This document shows, in pieces, positions 38,840 to 45,206 of a DNA stretch of 45,206 nt; the first letter of the stretch is position 1; each line of letters opens with the position of its first letter. The position numbers were made by a program, and so were the translations under genes. Where the stretch lies: NCBI GenBank assembly GCA_050742155.1, contig JBOGFC010000083.1, forward strand, positions 1 through 45,206, given 5' to 3'. The notes below the pieces were generated by a model. The model was not told the origin of the DNA and did no database searches. It saw only the letters and a program-made list of their open reading frames with translations. This DNA is from JBOGFC01 sp050742155. Lineage in GTDB: Bacteria > Actinomycetota > Acidimicrobiia > Spongiisociales > JALYHC01.

Positions 38840-40003
38840 ATGGGTTCCGTTCGCAAGGTCAGGCATCGCTCAGGTGTCAGGGCATGGCAGGCGCGGTGGC
38901 GGGACCCGAGCGGTCGTCAGCGCGCCAAGAATTTTGATCGGAAGGTGGATGCGGAGCGCTATCTCACGACGATCGAGTCGGACAAGTTGCGCGGCACGTA
39001 CACCGACCCTTCCCTGGGGAAGGTGAGGCTCGCAGAATGGGCGGAGAGGTGGCTCTCTACCACAGTCCACCTCAAGCCCAAGACGCGGGCCGGATACGAA
39101 TCCCTCGTCCGGCACCACGTCCTTCCCCGGTTCGGCAACCATCCCCTCGGGGACATCGACACCCTAGCGGTGGCCGAGTGGGTGGCCGGGCTCAGCAAGA
39201 AGGGCCTGAGCGCCTCGCGCATCCGCCAGGCCCGCCAGGTTCTCGGGGCCATGCTCAAGGCAGCGGCGGCGAGCAGGTACATCGCCCACAATCCCACCGA
39301 GGGCGTGAAGGTCCCCAGGGAGCGGCCCCGGGAGATGGTGTTCCTCACCGCCGAGCAGGTGGAGGAGCTCGCCGACGCCATGGAGGACCCCTATGACACC
39401 CTGGTCTACGTGTTGGCCTACGGTGGCCTGCGGTGGGGGGAGGCCGTCGCCCTTCGACGGCGGCGCTGCGACCTGCTTCGGAACCGCCTCGAGGTCGCCG
39501 AGAGCCTGGCCGAGGTCGCCGGCACCTTGTATTTCGATGAGACCAAGAGCTATCAGCGTCGGATGGTGGTGATCCCACCTTTCCTACGGGATCGCATGGC
39601 GGCGCACTTGGCCGAATGGGTCCACGGCGACCCGGAGGCACTGGTATTCACGGCGCCAGAGGGCGGGCCTCTGCGGCACTCAAACTTCCGGGGTCGGCAG
39701 TGGCTCCCGGCCGTCTGTTCGGCTGGCCTCCCTCCCGTCACCCCGCACCAGCTCCGCCACACCTGCGCGGCGCTGCTCATCGATCAGGGCGCAGACCCCA
39801 AGGCAATCCAAACGCACCTCGGCCACTCATCCATCCAGGTCACCTACGACCACTATGGGCACCTGTTTCCAGCGCATCTCCAGCGGCTGGCTGAGGGTCT
39901 GGAGGCAACCTATCAGCGAGCTCATGTGGACGCATTGTGGACGCGGGGGAACGCGGACGTCATAGAGCTTCCCGATAGGAAGCCGGAATCCCAAGCCCCA
40001 TAA
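38840..40003 (+). CDS. int: Phage-type tyrosine recombinase (integrase)
   Basis: 387 residues. An arm-binding N-domain (GVRAWQARWRDPSGRQRAKNF, AP2-like) and SAM-like core-binding domain (LAEWAERWLSTTVHLKPKTRAGYESLV) precede the catalytic domain. Catalytic residues are complete: Arg in YGGLRWGEA, Lys in ETKSYQRR, HxxR in HQLRHTCA, His in LGHSS and the nucleophile Tyr in YDHYGH. It ends 11 bases from the tRNA repeat, converging on the tRNA gene. The gene's own 3' end carries the arm-type repeats at 39925-39944. Confidence 0.95.
   Translation: MGSVRKVRHRSGVRAWQARWRDPSGRQRAKNFDRKVDAERYLTTIESDKLRGTYTDPSLGKVRLAEWAERWLSTTVHLKPKTRAGYESLVRHHVLPRFGNHPLGDIDTLAVAEWVAGLSKKGLSASRIRQARQVLGAMLKAAAASRYIAHNPTEGVKVPRERPREMVFLTAEQVEELADAMEDPYDTLVYVLAYGGLRWGEAVALRRRRCDLLRNRLEVAESLAEVAGTLYFDETKSYQRRMVVIPPFLRDRMAAHLAEWVHGDPEALVFTAPEGGPLRHSNFRGRQWLPAVCSAGLPPVTPHQLRHTCAALLIDQGADPKAIQTHLGHSSIQVTYDHYGHLFPAHLQRLAEGLEATYQRAHVDALWTRGNADVIELPDRKPESQAP
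39925..39944 (+). repeat. Paired arm-type sites, right end
   Basis: TGTGGACGC at 39925-39933 and 39936-39944, 11-base period, inside the integrase reading frame. Matches the pair at 24308-24327 exactly in sequence and spacing. Confidence 0.65.
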
Positions 40004-40014
40004 GGGATCCAGTC

Positions 40015-40064
40015 GGTGGGCCCGCCAGGACTCGAACCTGGGACCTACGGATTATGAGTCCGCT
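40015..40064 (-). repeat. Right island attachment site within the intact tRNA gene
   Basis: 50-base copy of the left repeat, forming the 3' two thirds of the functional tRNA(CAU) gene. The element therefore restores the tRNA it integrates into. Confidence 0.85.
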
Positions 40065-40091
40065 GCTCTGACCATGCTGAGCTACGGGCCC
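40017..40091 (-). tRNA. tRNA with CAU anticodon (elongator Met or Ile2)
   Basis: Complete cloverleaf of 75 bases: acceptor strands GGGCCCG and CGGGCCC with discriminator A, D arm GCTCAGCATGGTCAGAGC, anticodon loop CTCATAA, T arm CCAGG-TTCGAGT-CCTGG. CCA is not encoded (ACCGA follows). CAU with this loop fits both elongator methionine and lysidine-modified isoleucine tRNAs, and I cannot separate the two by eye. It serves as the island insertion site. Confidence 0.9.
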
Positions 40092-40180
40092 GTGCGCAGA
40101 ATTGTACGGTCAGACTTCCGGTAGGTCACTGTCCAAGCTTCGATGGCGCCAGATCCAGCCACGGCCTCCGGAATGATCCG

Positions 40181-42136
40181 TCAGTCCGGCTCCTGCCCGC
40201 CCATGGCTGGCTGGGGACGGCTCCCGGAACCCGAGGCCCGCCGGCCCTCCGGCTCGTCGTCATCATCGGACGGCAGCACCAGCACGAAGCAGTGGCGCAG
40301 GCCCTTGCTCTGGTAGGTGAGGTCCCCGCCCATACGGCCAGCGAGAGACACCGACAGGCTTAACCGGTCCAGGCGGTGGAGGGGCTGGGCGGGGCCGCCG
40401 AACACCGCCAGGCGCTGTTCCTCGGGGAGGGGGGGACCGTCGTGCCAGACCAGTACCCGGACCCAACGGCCCTGCTGACGGGTCTGGATCCAGATTCGGG
40501 AATCTTCGGCGCGAGCCGCGGCCAAGAGCAGGTTCCGAAGCACCTGGCGGAGTCGAGCGGCGTCGACCGTGACCTCCCGTCCCGCCCCCGGCAGTTCCAC
40601 CCGCGAGGCCACTTCCGGGGGAAGACCCGACCAGATCATCCGCAGCTGATCCAGGAGGTCGACTCGCCGCGGGGACAGGATGAGGGTGTCGATGGCGCCC
40701 CGGGCTGCCACGGAGAGGTCGTCCAGTCCCGAGGCCGCCTCCAGGCTTTGGCGGAAGATCAGGTCCAGCATCTCCAGTCGCTCTTCGGGTGCCAGGTCGC
40801 GCCAGCCATCCCGTACGATCTCGGCGAAACCCAACACGGCGGTGAGCGGCGTGCGCAGCTCATGGCCGACACTGCTGATGAACTCATCCTGGGCCCGAAC
40901 CACGTGCTCCAGAGCCTCCTGGGCACGGCGTTGCTGGGTGACGTCTTCCAGGGCCAGGACCACTCTGGCCAGGTCCGGCTCGCCGAGCGCCATGGGGACC
41001 GACCAGCGCAGCCGACAGCGGATGTGGTTCCCCTTCCGAGTGGGGATCACTGCTTCGGTCTCATGGCGCTCCAGCCCTGCCTGGAAGGCGAGCAGCTGGC
41101 GGCCGATGGCGATCGACGCCCCCTCCTCGAGACGGTCCGGGTTGATGGCGCCCAGCAGCTCCTCCTCGTCGGCAGCCTCGAGCAGCTCGACGGCCTCCCG
41201 ATTGGCGGCAGTAATCCGAATCAGGGCGAGTACTTGTCGGCGCCGCTCGGCGTCCTCCATCAGACGCCGGAGCTCGGGACTGTCCGGGTGGGTGAGCCAG
41301 CCGGCGACCCTCGTCAGGTCCAGCTCCAGCATGGCGACCGGTGATTGCTCGAAGAGGGACCGGTAGCGATCCTCGCTGGCCCGGGAGGCCTTCTCCGCCG
41401 CGCGGTGCTCGGAGATATCGCGAATGATCCCGGTGAAATACCAATCCTGGTCATCTTGCCAGGCGGCCACCGAGAGTTCGATCGGGAACTCGCTCCCGTC
41501 CCGCCGCAGGCCGACTAGCTCCACCGTGCTACCCAGCTCTCGGACATCGCCGGTCTGCAAGAATCGCTCGAGGCGCTCCTCATGGGCTCGCCGGCAGCGG
41601 TCGGGCATCAGCCGGCTGAGTGGGCCACCGACCACTTGATTATTCTGGTAGCCGAACATGCGCTGGGCAGCAAGGTTCCAGGAGACGATCCGGCCTGCTC
41701 CGTCGATGGAGACGATGGCATCGGGTGCCGTTTCCACCAGGGCGAGGTATCGAAGCCGGGAGACTTCCAGCTCCCGCTCGCCATCGGACAGCCGGCGGAA
41801 GAAGAGGAGGATGGCCGGCCGACCCAGGAAAGAGACTCGGGCGGAAATGGCGTCGGCCAGGATCACCGCATCGCCTCGCTTGAGCTGCACAGTGGTCGGG
41901 GAGGCGACGGCCGGATCCTTGCAAGACCGGACGATATTGGCCACCAGCCTCTCGTAGAAGGGTTCGTCGATCAAGGCGACCAGCGGTCGCCCCTGGAGCT
42001 CCTCGGCCTCTCCCGCTCCGAACAGCTCGGCGGCGGCGGGGTTGGCGTAGGTGATCATTCCGAGGGAGCAGATGAGGATTCCGTCTGGGCAGGCCTCGAC
42101 GAGGGTTCGGTACCGCTCCTCGACCTCGCGGTGCAT
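40181..42136 (-). CDS. Multi-PAS sensor histidine kinase with degenerate ATP-binding domain
   Basis: 651 residues, no membrane helices, so a cytoplasmic sensor. PAS domains begin at ERYRTLVEACPDGILI, YLALVETAPDAIVSIDG (with a PAC end FTGIIRDISEHRAAE) and DRYRSLFEQSPVAMLELDL. The dimerisation helix has the phospho-acceptor in SSVGHELRTPLTAVLGFAEI. The catalytic domain keeps an N-box-like LRQVLRNLLLAA, but the G1 box reads WHDGPPLPEE instead of DxGxG and the G2 box reads LSLSVSLAGRMGG, without the flexible glycines. It may be a phosphatase-biased or inactive kinase. It is followed by a FliA-type sigma factor gene upstream on the same strand. Confidence 0.88.
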   Translation of the reverse strand: MHREVEERYRTLVEACPDGILICSLGMITYANPAAAELFGAGEAEELQGRPLVALIDEPFYERLVANIVRSCKDPAVASPTTVQLKRGDAVILADAISARVSFLGRPAILLFFRRLSDGERELEVSRLRYLALVETAPDAIVSIDGAGRIVSWNLAAQRMFGYQNNQVVGGPLSRLMPDRCRRAHEERLERFLQTGDVRELGSTVELVGLRRDGSEFPIELSVAAWQDDQDWYFTGIIRDISEHRAAEKASRASEDRYRSLFEQSPVAMLELDLTRVAGWLTHPDSPELRRLMEDAERRRQVLALIRITAANREAVELLEAADEEELLGAINPDRLEEGASIAIGRQLLAFQAGLERHETEAVIPTRKGNHIRCRLRWSVPMALGEPDLARVVLALEDVTQQRRAQEALEHVVRAQDEFISSVGHELRTPLTAVLGFAEIVRDGWRDLAPEERLEMLDLIFRQSLEAASGLDDLSVAARGAIDTLILSPRRVDLLDQLRMIWSGLPPEVASRVELPGAGREVTVDAARLRQVLRNLLLAAARAEDSRIWIQTRQQGRWVRVLVWHDGPPLPEEQRLAVFGGPAQPLHRLDRLSLSVSLAGRMGGDLTYQSKGLRHCFVLVLPSDDDDEPEGRRASGSGSRPQPAMGGQEPD

Positions 42137-42233
42137 CGTGACACCTCCTGCGAGCCCCGAAGGTTCGCGAGAGGGTATCGGCCGGGAGGGCCGGAGCTTG
42201 AATTCCGGACCGCGAGAGAACCGCGCTCCCCGT

Positions 42234-43016
42234 CTAGGCGGTGTGGCCGTAGCGTTGCAGGAGGTTGCGCAGGGCCCGGATGGCGTCGGCGTGGATCTGG
42301 CAGACCCGGGACTCGGTCACCCCCAGCAGGTTCCCGATCTCCCGCAACCTGAGCTGCTGGTCGTAATAGAGGCCGAGAACGGTTCGCTCCTTCTCGGGGA
42401 GCAAGGTGATGGCTCCCGAGAGCCTCTCTCGCAGGTCCCGGCTCTCTGCTTCGTTGAGCGGGTCGGCCGGTCCAGGATCGGGGATGAGGTCGGCCAGCGG
42501 TACGCCGCCCCGGTCGACCGGTTCGTCCAGCCGAGCCAGCCGTGACTGCTCGATCCAGGCCCTGGTCTCGGCGATTTGAGCGGGCCGGAGATCGAGATGC
42601 TCGGCCACCTCGGCATCCGAGGGCCAGCGGCCCAGCTGCTGAGCCAGTTCTTCGTTGCCTTCCCTGAGCCGCCGCGCCTTGAGGCGCACGCTGCGGGGAG
42701 CCCAGTCGAGGGCGCGCAGCTCGTCCATGATCGCCCCGTGGATCCGAGGGGTGGCAAAGGTCTCGAACTTCACGCCCCGTTCCGGGTCGAATCGCTCAAT
42801 GGCCTCGATCAACCCGCCCAGCCCATAGGAGACCAGGTCCTGGAGGCGGACGTGTTGAGGCAAACGGGAGCGGATCCGGTTGGCCACGAACTTGACGAGT
42901 GGCGCGTAATAGAGGATGAGGGCGTTTCGCTCCGCCGCCTCAGGCCGAGCACGATAGCGCGCCCAGGTGCTGCCGACACCAGAGGATCCTTTCCGATCCG
43001 TGTGCGAGGCGGTCAT
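42234..43016 (-). CDS. Sigma-28/WhiG-like RNA polymerase sigma factor (FliA family)
   Basis: 260 residues from ATG 43014-43016, preferred because GGGAGG precedes it; an upstream in-frame ATG (MSFGAG) exists. Region 2: LILYYAPLVKFVANRIRSRLPQHVRLQDLVSYGLGGLIEAIERFDPERGVKFETFATPRIHGAIMDELRALDWAPRSVR, the FliA/WhiG hallmark. Region 3: RWPSDAEVAEHLDL. Region 4: LPEKERTVLGLYYDQQLRLREIGNLLGVTESRVCQIHADAIRALR. In actinomycetes without flagella this family (WhiG) controls development. Here no flagellar genes are seen; the adjacent PAS kinase (98 bases away) suggests signal-controlled activity. An anti-sigma gene is not visible. Confidence 0.93.
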   Translation of the reverse strand: MTASHTDRKGSSGVGSTWARYRARPEAAERNALILYYAPLVKFVANRIRSRLPQHVRLQDLVSYGLGGLIEAIERFDPERGVKFETFATPRIHGAIMDELRALDWAPRSVRLKARRLREGNEELAQQLGRWPSDAEVAEHLDLRPAQIAETRAWIEQSRLARLDEPVDRGGVPLADLIPDPGPADPLNEAESRDLRERLSGAITLLPEKERTVLGLYYDQQLRLREIGNLLGVTESRVCQIHADAIRALRNLLQRYGHTA

Positions 43017-43169
43017 GACCTGCCTCCCTGCCCCGAAAGACATCCGCCACTCTAGTACCCACGGAAAGTAGTGATCAAACCGCGCGGAGTAGCAGCCTGG
43101 CTTGGGCTCGCCCTGCCAGGATGCTCCTGGAGGCGTGCGCCGTCCAGGCTGAGAAAGGAAGGAGAAGCC

Positions 43170-43577
43170 ATGTCGGAGACTTCGCTGCTGGTGGCGGGCG
43201 CCCTGCTCGTCACCGTGCCCAGCATCGAGTTCGGGGGGATGGCGCTGCTCGCCTTCATCAGGCGGCGCGATCCCGGCTACGTGGACAACCCGGTTCGCAA
43301 GGCGCTGTTCCGCGCCGGGCACGCCCATGCGGGTGTGCTCGTCATCCTGGCGTTGGTGGTACTGCTCTACGTGGACCACGCTCGGCTGCCCGAGGCGTTG
43401 CGGACCCTGGTCCGGACCAGTGTGGCCCTGGCCCCCATCCTGGTCTCGGCCGGCTTCTTCTTCTCGGTAGCCTCACGGAGAGCCGAGCGGCCCAACCGCT
43501 TCCTGGGACTCGTTTACCTCGGTGCCCTGTTCCTCGCCATGGGAACGGTGACGCTCGGGGTCGGCCTGCTCCGTTGA
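43170..43577 (+). CDS. Four-helix membrane protein of unknown function
   Basis: 135 residues from ATG 43170 with AAGGAAGGAG upstream. Helices: SLLVAGALLVTVPSIEFGGMALL, AHAGVLVILALVVLLYVDHA, LAPILVSAGFFFSVAS and LVYLGALFLAMGTVTLGVGLL. Short loops with RRRDPGYVDN and GHAHAG; the two histidines next to helix 2 could bind a metal or haem. No named family is recognised. Divergent from the FliA-like sigma gene. Confidence 0.75.
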   Translation: MSETSLLVAGALLVTVPSIEFGGMALLAFIRRRDPGYVDNPVRKALFRAGHAHAGVLVILALVVLLYVDHARLPEALRTLVRTSVALAPILVSAGFFFSVASRRAERPNRFLGLVYLGALFLAMGTVTLGVGLLR

Positions 43578-43588
43578 ATCGTCACAGG

Positions 43589-43876
43589 TCAGACCTCTTC
43601 CAGGTCTCCCCCCTCGTCCTCCGGACCGATCACCAATCCGTGCTCGCCTTCGTCGGCCTCTCTCCGATCCATGTTGAGCCCGAACTGCAGCTTCCCCAGA
43701 GCATCGCTCACGTCCGCCCGCGAGCCGTAGTCGCGGTCCGGCAGCTGCGCTAGGGCAGCGAGCGTCGCAGGGTTGGCCCCCACTCGACGCGCCGCCTCGA
43801 GCAGCTCTGCCTTGGTGGTGGGATAGTCCACCTGCTCCAAGTATCCCTGAACCTCGGCCGGGCCGGCTGTCTCCAT
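43589..43876 (-). CDS. DUF2795 domain protein
   Basis: 95 residues from ATG 43874-43876; a GTG at 43919-43921 with AAGGA upstream would add 15 residues. The domain EVQGYLEQVDYPTTKAELLEAARRVGANPATLAALAQLPDRDYGSRADVSDALGKL fits the actinobacterial DUF2795 family (small helical, about 60 residues). An acidic tail follows (EGEHGLVIGPEDEGGDLEEV). Function unknown; paralogues are frequent in these genomes. Confidence 0.75.
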   Translation of the reverse strand: METAGPAEVQGYLEQVDYPTTKAELLEAARRVGANPATLAALAQLPDRDYGSRADVSDALGKLQFGLNMDRREADEGEHGLVIGPEDEGGDLEEV

Positions 43877-43963
43877 CGGACGTGCCCCCAGTCTTCCGGA
43901 GAGGGCGATGGTACCGAGCACTTGGTCCTTAGGGGGCAGTCCTTTCCCACCGATACCGAAGGG

Positions 43964-44155
43964 GTGTCCGATCTCGCTCAGATCACCCTTGGAATCGTGG
44001 CCGGGACTGCCACCGCCATCGTGTGCTTTGGCCGCGGGTATGTCTGGCGGCTCATCGGCTACCAGAGCAGGATGCTCAATCGCTGGGAGAAGCGAGCGAA
44101 TGTAGTCTCGATGATGGTCGGCCTGCTGCTCACCTTCGACTGGCTCATACCGTAG
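43964..44155 (+). CDS. Possible small membrane protein
   Basis: 63 residues from GTG 43964, with GAAGG very close upstream. Two hydrophobic segments (ITLGIVAGTATAIVCFG and VVSMMVGLLLTFDWLI) are separated by a basic linker (RGYVWRLIGYQSRMLNRWEKRAN). No family recognised and the ribosome site is poorly placed, so this is a tentative gene. Confidence 0.35.
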   Translation: MSDLAQITLGIVAGTATAIVCFGRGYVWRLIGYQSRMLNRWEKRANVVSMMVGLLLTFDWLIP

Positions 44156-44201
44156 ATTTCTCCCGCCCAAGGGGGTAGCCACTGGTAAGTCGTCGAGGGG
44201 G

Positions 44202-44249
44202 CTCCGGGGGCGGGATTCGAACCCGCAACCAATGGATTAACAGTCCACC
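44202..44249 (-). repeat. Displaced 3' half of a tRNA-Asn(GTT) gene
   Basis: Minus strand: anticodon loop GACTGTTAATCC, variable loop, T arm GCGGG-TTCGAAT-CCCGC and 3' acceptor strand CCCCGGA with discriminator G. No D arm or matching 5' acceptor strand (TCCGGGG) is found on its 5' side, where GCCGGGATAGACTTC stands instead. This is the footprint of an integration event and marks a likely junction of a second mobile element extending to the right. Confidence 0.75.
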
Positions 44250-44414
44250 GAAGTCTATCCCGGCCTGTGCCGGAGAATCCACCGGAGTCCTTCCAGTGTA
44301 AAGGCTTTCGGCCCTTCGGGGGCTATCGTCATCCCGGCCCGTGCTACCCAATCCCAGCCCGTTCGGTGAGGATGTCCCGGCGGCTGTTGAAGTTCAGCGG
44401 TGATCCCGAGTTGA

Positions 44415-45206
44415 TCACGCTGCCTCCTCAGCGTAGTTGGGGGGTGTGACGTCTCCGCTGCCGACGTGGCGGCGGAGGGCGGCGACGAGGGTGGGCATCT
44501 CCTTGCAGCCCTTAACCCGCCGGAACGACCGCTCGGCCTCGAGCATCCCGGCGGCGGTCCAGCGCTTCTTCATCGAGCCGTCCTTCCACCGTTTCACCCG
44601 GCCCATGGCGGTGCGAGCCACCGAGATCATCGACTCGATGGGGTTGGTCGAGGTGAGGGTGAGGGCGAGCCGGCCGTCGATGCCGAGACGCCGCACGGTG
44701 AACATATCGTCCAGTCCTTCTGCCAGGCTTGCGGCGGTGTCGGGGTGGTCGGCTCGCAGCTCGGCGGCAAGACGCCGAGCAGCCTCCAGGCCCTTGCGCC
44801 AATCCGGGTTGGAGAAGGCACGGGCCAGGCGCCAGTCGACCGAGCGGGCCAGCTCGTCGGGCAGATGGCCGGCCACATTCCTCCGCTTGTGCAGGACACA
44901 GCGTTGCACCAGTGCCTGAGGGCCGAACACCTTGCGCACCCCGGCGGCCAGGGCCTTGGCCCCGTCGATCACCACCAGCAGCCCGCCGGTGGCGTCCAAC
45001 CCGCGGGCGGAAAGATCGGCCAGCAGGTTGGTGACCACCGTCTTGTTCTCGGTGTCTCCCAGCCACAGCCCCACCGGCACCTTCCGGCCATCGGTGGTGA
45101 TGGCAAGGGCCACCACGCAGCACTGGGAGGCGATCTCGATCCCGTCGATCATGATCACCGCCACCTCCAAGTCGGACAGGTCGCGGGCGGAAAGTTCGGC
45201 CAGGGC
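44415..45206 (-). CDS. IS256/Mutator-family transposase (N-terminus outside window)
   Basis: 264 C-terminal codons visible; the frame is open to the window edge. DDE-type catalytic residues: Asp in VIMIDGIEIAS, Asp in LVVIDGAKALAAGV, Glu in STNPIESMISVAR, with the CVLHKRRNVAGHLP region typical of IS256. The C-terminal RRVKGCKEMPTLVAALR is also typical. The 3' end of the element should lie shortly below 44415; I could not pick out its terminal inverted repeat without the other end. Confidence 0.92.
   Translation of the reverse strand, partial: ALAELSARDLSDLEVAVIMIDGIEIASQCCVVALAITTDGRKVPVGLWLGDTENKTVVTNLLADLSARGLDATGGLLVVIDGAKALAAGVRKVFGPQALVQRCVLHKRRNVAGHLPDELARSVDWRLARAFSNPDWRKGLEAARRLAAELRADHPDTAASLAEGLDDMFTVRRLGIDGRLALTLTSTNPIESMISVARTAMGRVKRWKDGSMKKRWTAAGMLEAERSFRRVKGCKEMPTLVAALRRHVGSGDVTPPNYAEEAA

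Larger units (their letters stand above)
24155..40064. mobile_element. tRNA-borne integrative island, about 15.9 kb
   Basis: Bounded by the 50-base direct repeats at 24155-24204 and 40015-40064. A tyrosine integrase gene lies 12 bases inside the right repeat. Paired TGTGGACGC repeats with the same 11-base period occur inside both ends (24308-24327 and 39925-39944). Cargo: LAL regulator, small membrane protein, cupin, TA remnant, giant signalling protein, two HTH proteins, MNT/HEPN pair, SEC-C protein and excisionase-like protein. A diverged third tRNA fragment at 34989-35036 divides it into about 10.8 and 5 kb, so it may be two stacked elements. No conjugation or capsid genes are visible, so it is an islet or satellite rather than a complete ICE or prophage. 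Confidence 0.8.

Noticed and set aside
44145..44351. Protein-coding gene across the tRNA-Asn fragment
   Set aside because: The reading frame is produced by tRNA sequence and has no ribosome site or family similarity.

Overview
The window is GC-rich, densely coded DNA with many GTG and TTG starts. A WhiB7-type regulator, an AfsR/SARP-like BTAD protein, an LCP protein, a DUF2795 protein and a WhiG/FliA-like sigma factor point to an actinomycetote. An uncultured Acidimicrobiia-like lineage is my inference; no rRNA is present to settle it.

Left part (1-24,150), chromosomal backbone. In order: an LCP cell-wall ligase (cut by the window edge); a short sigma-70 factor; a WhiB7-like regulator behind a leader made of promoter, 28-codon peptide and terminator; two small membrane proteins; a FAD oxidoreductase coupled to both subunits of an aconitase X enzyme; a frameshifted CopB-type metal ATPase; an isoaspartyl methyltransferase; a tiny zinc-ribbon protein; an ATP-grasp ligase. 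Next comes a CcdA/DsbD-like membrane thiol transporter whose second redox cysteine is an in-frame UGA followed by an E. coli-like SECIS hairpin, so it is probably a selenoprotein. After it lie an S41 protease coupled to a double-cupin/F5-8C lipoprotein, a further lipoprotein, an MFS transporter-halogenase pair, a decayed PIN toxin with its antitoxin, and a TetR-controlled ABC exporter operon with a perfect 16-bp operator over the start of transcription.

Island (24,155-40,064). A 50-bp direct repeat (49/50) of the 3' half of a tRNA(CAU) gene flanks about 15.9 kb. The intact tRNA and a tyrosine integrase sit at the right end. Paired TGTGGACGC repeats with an 11-bp period lie just inside both ends and look like integrase arm sites. 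A third, diverged tRNA 3' fragment at 34,989 with its own arm-like pair suggests nested or tandem elements. Cargo: a LuxR-family (LAL) AAA regulator, a small membrane protein, a secreted cupin, a toxin-antitoxin remnant, and an 1,895-residue protein joining winged helix, BTAD, class III cyclase, Ser/Thr kinase, nSTAND1 ATPase, a membrane segment and WD40 repeats. The inner segment (35-40 kb) carries two small HTH proteins, an HTH-MNT/HEPN toxin-antitoxin pair, a broken membrane gene, a SEC-C protein, an excisionase-like protein and the integrase.

Right part (40,065-45,206). A PAS histidine kinase with a degenerate ATP-binding domain lies next to a FliA/WhiG-like sigma factor. Small membrane and DUF2795 genes follow, then a displaced tRNA-Asn 3' fragment (a likely second island junction) and an IS256-family transposase running off the window. 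Five genes show frame disruptions (6975-8918, 18862-19288, 28483-28883, 36827-37496, and the UGA at 11432). The first four may be real decay or assembly indels; the UGA has a specific recoding explanation.
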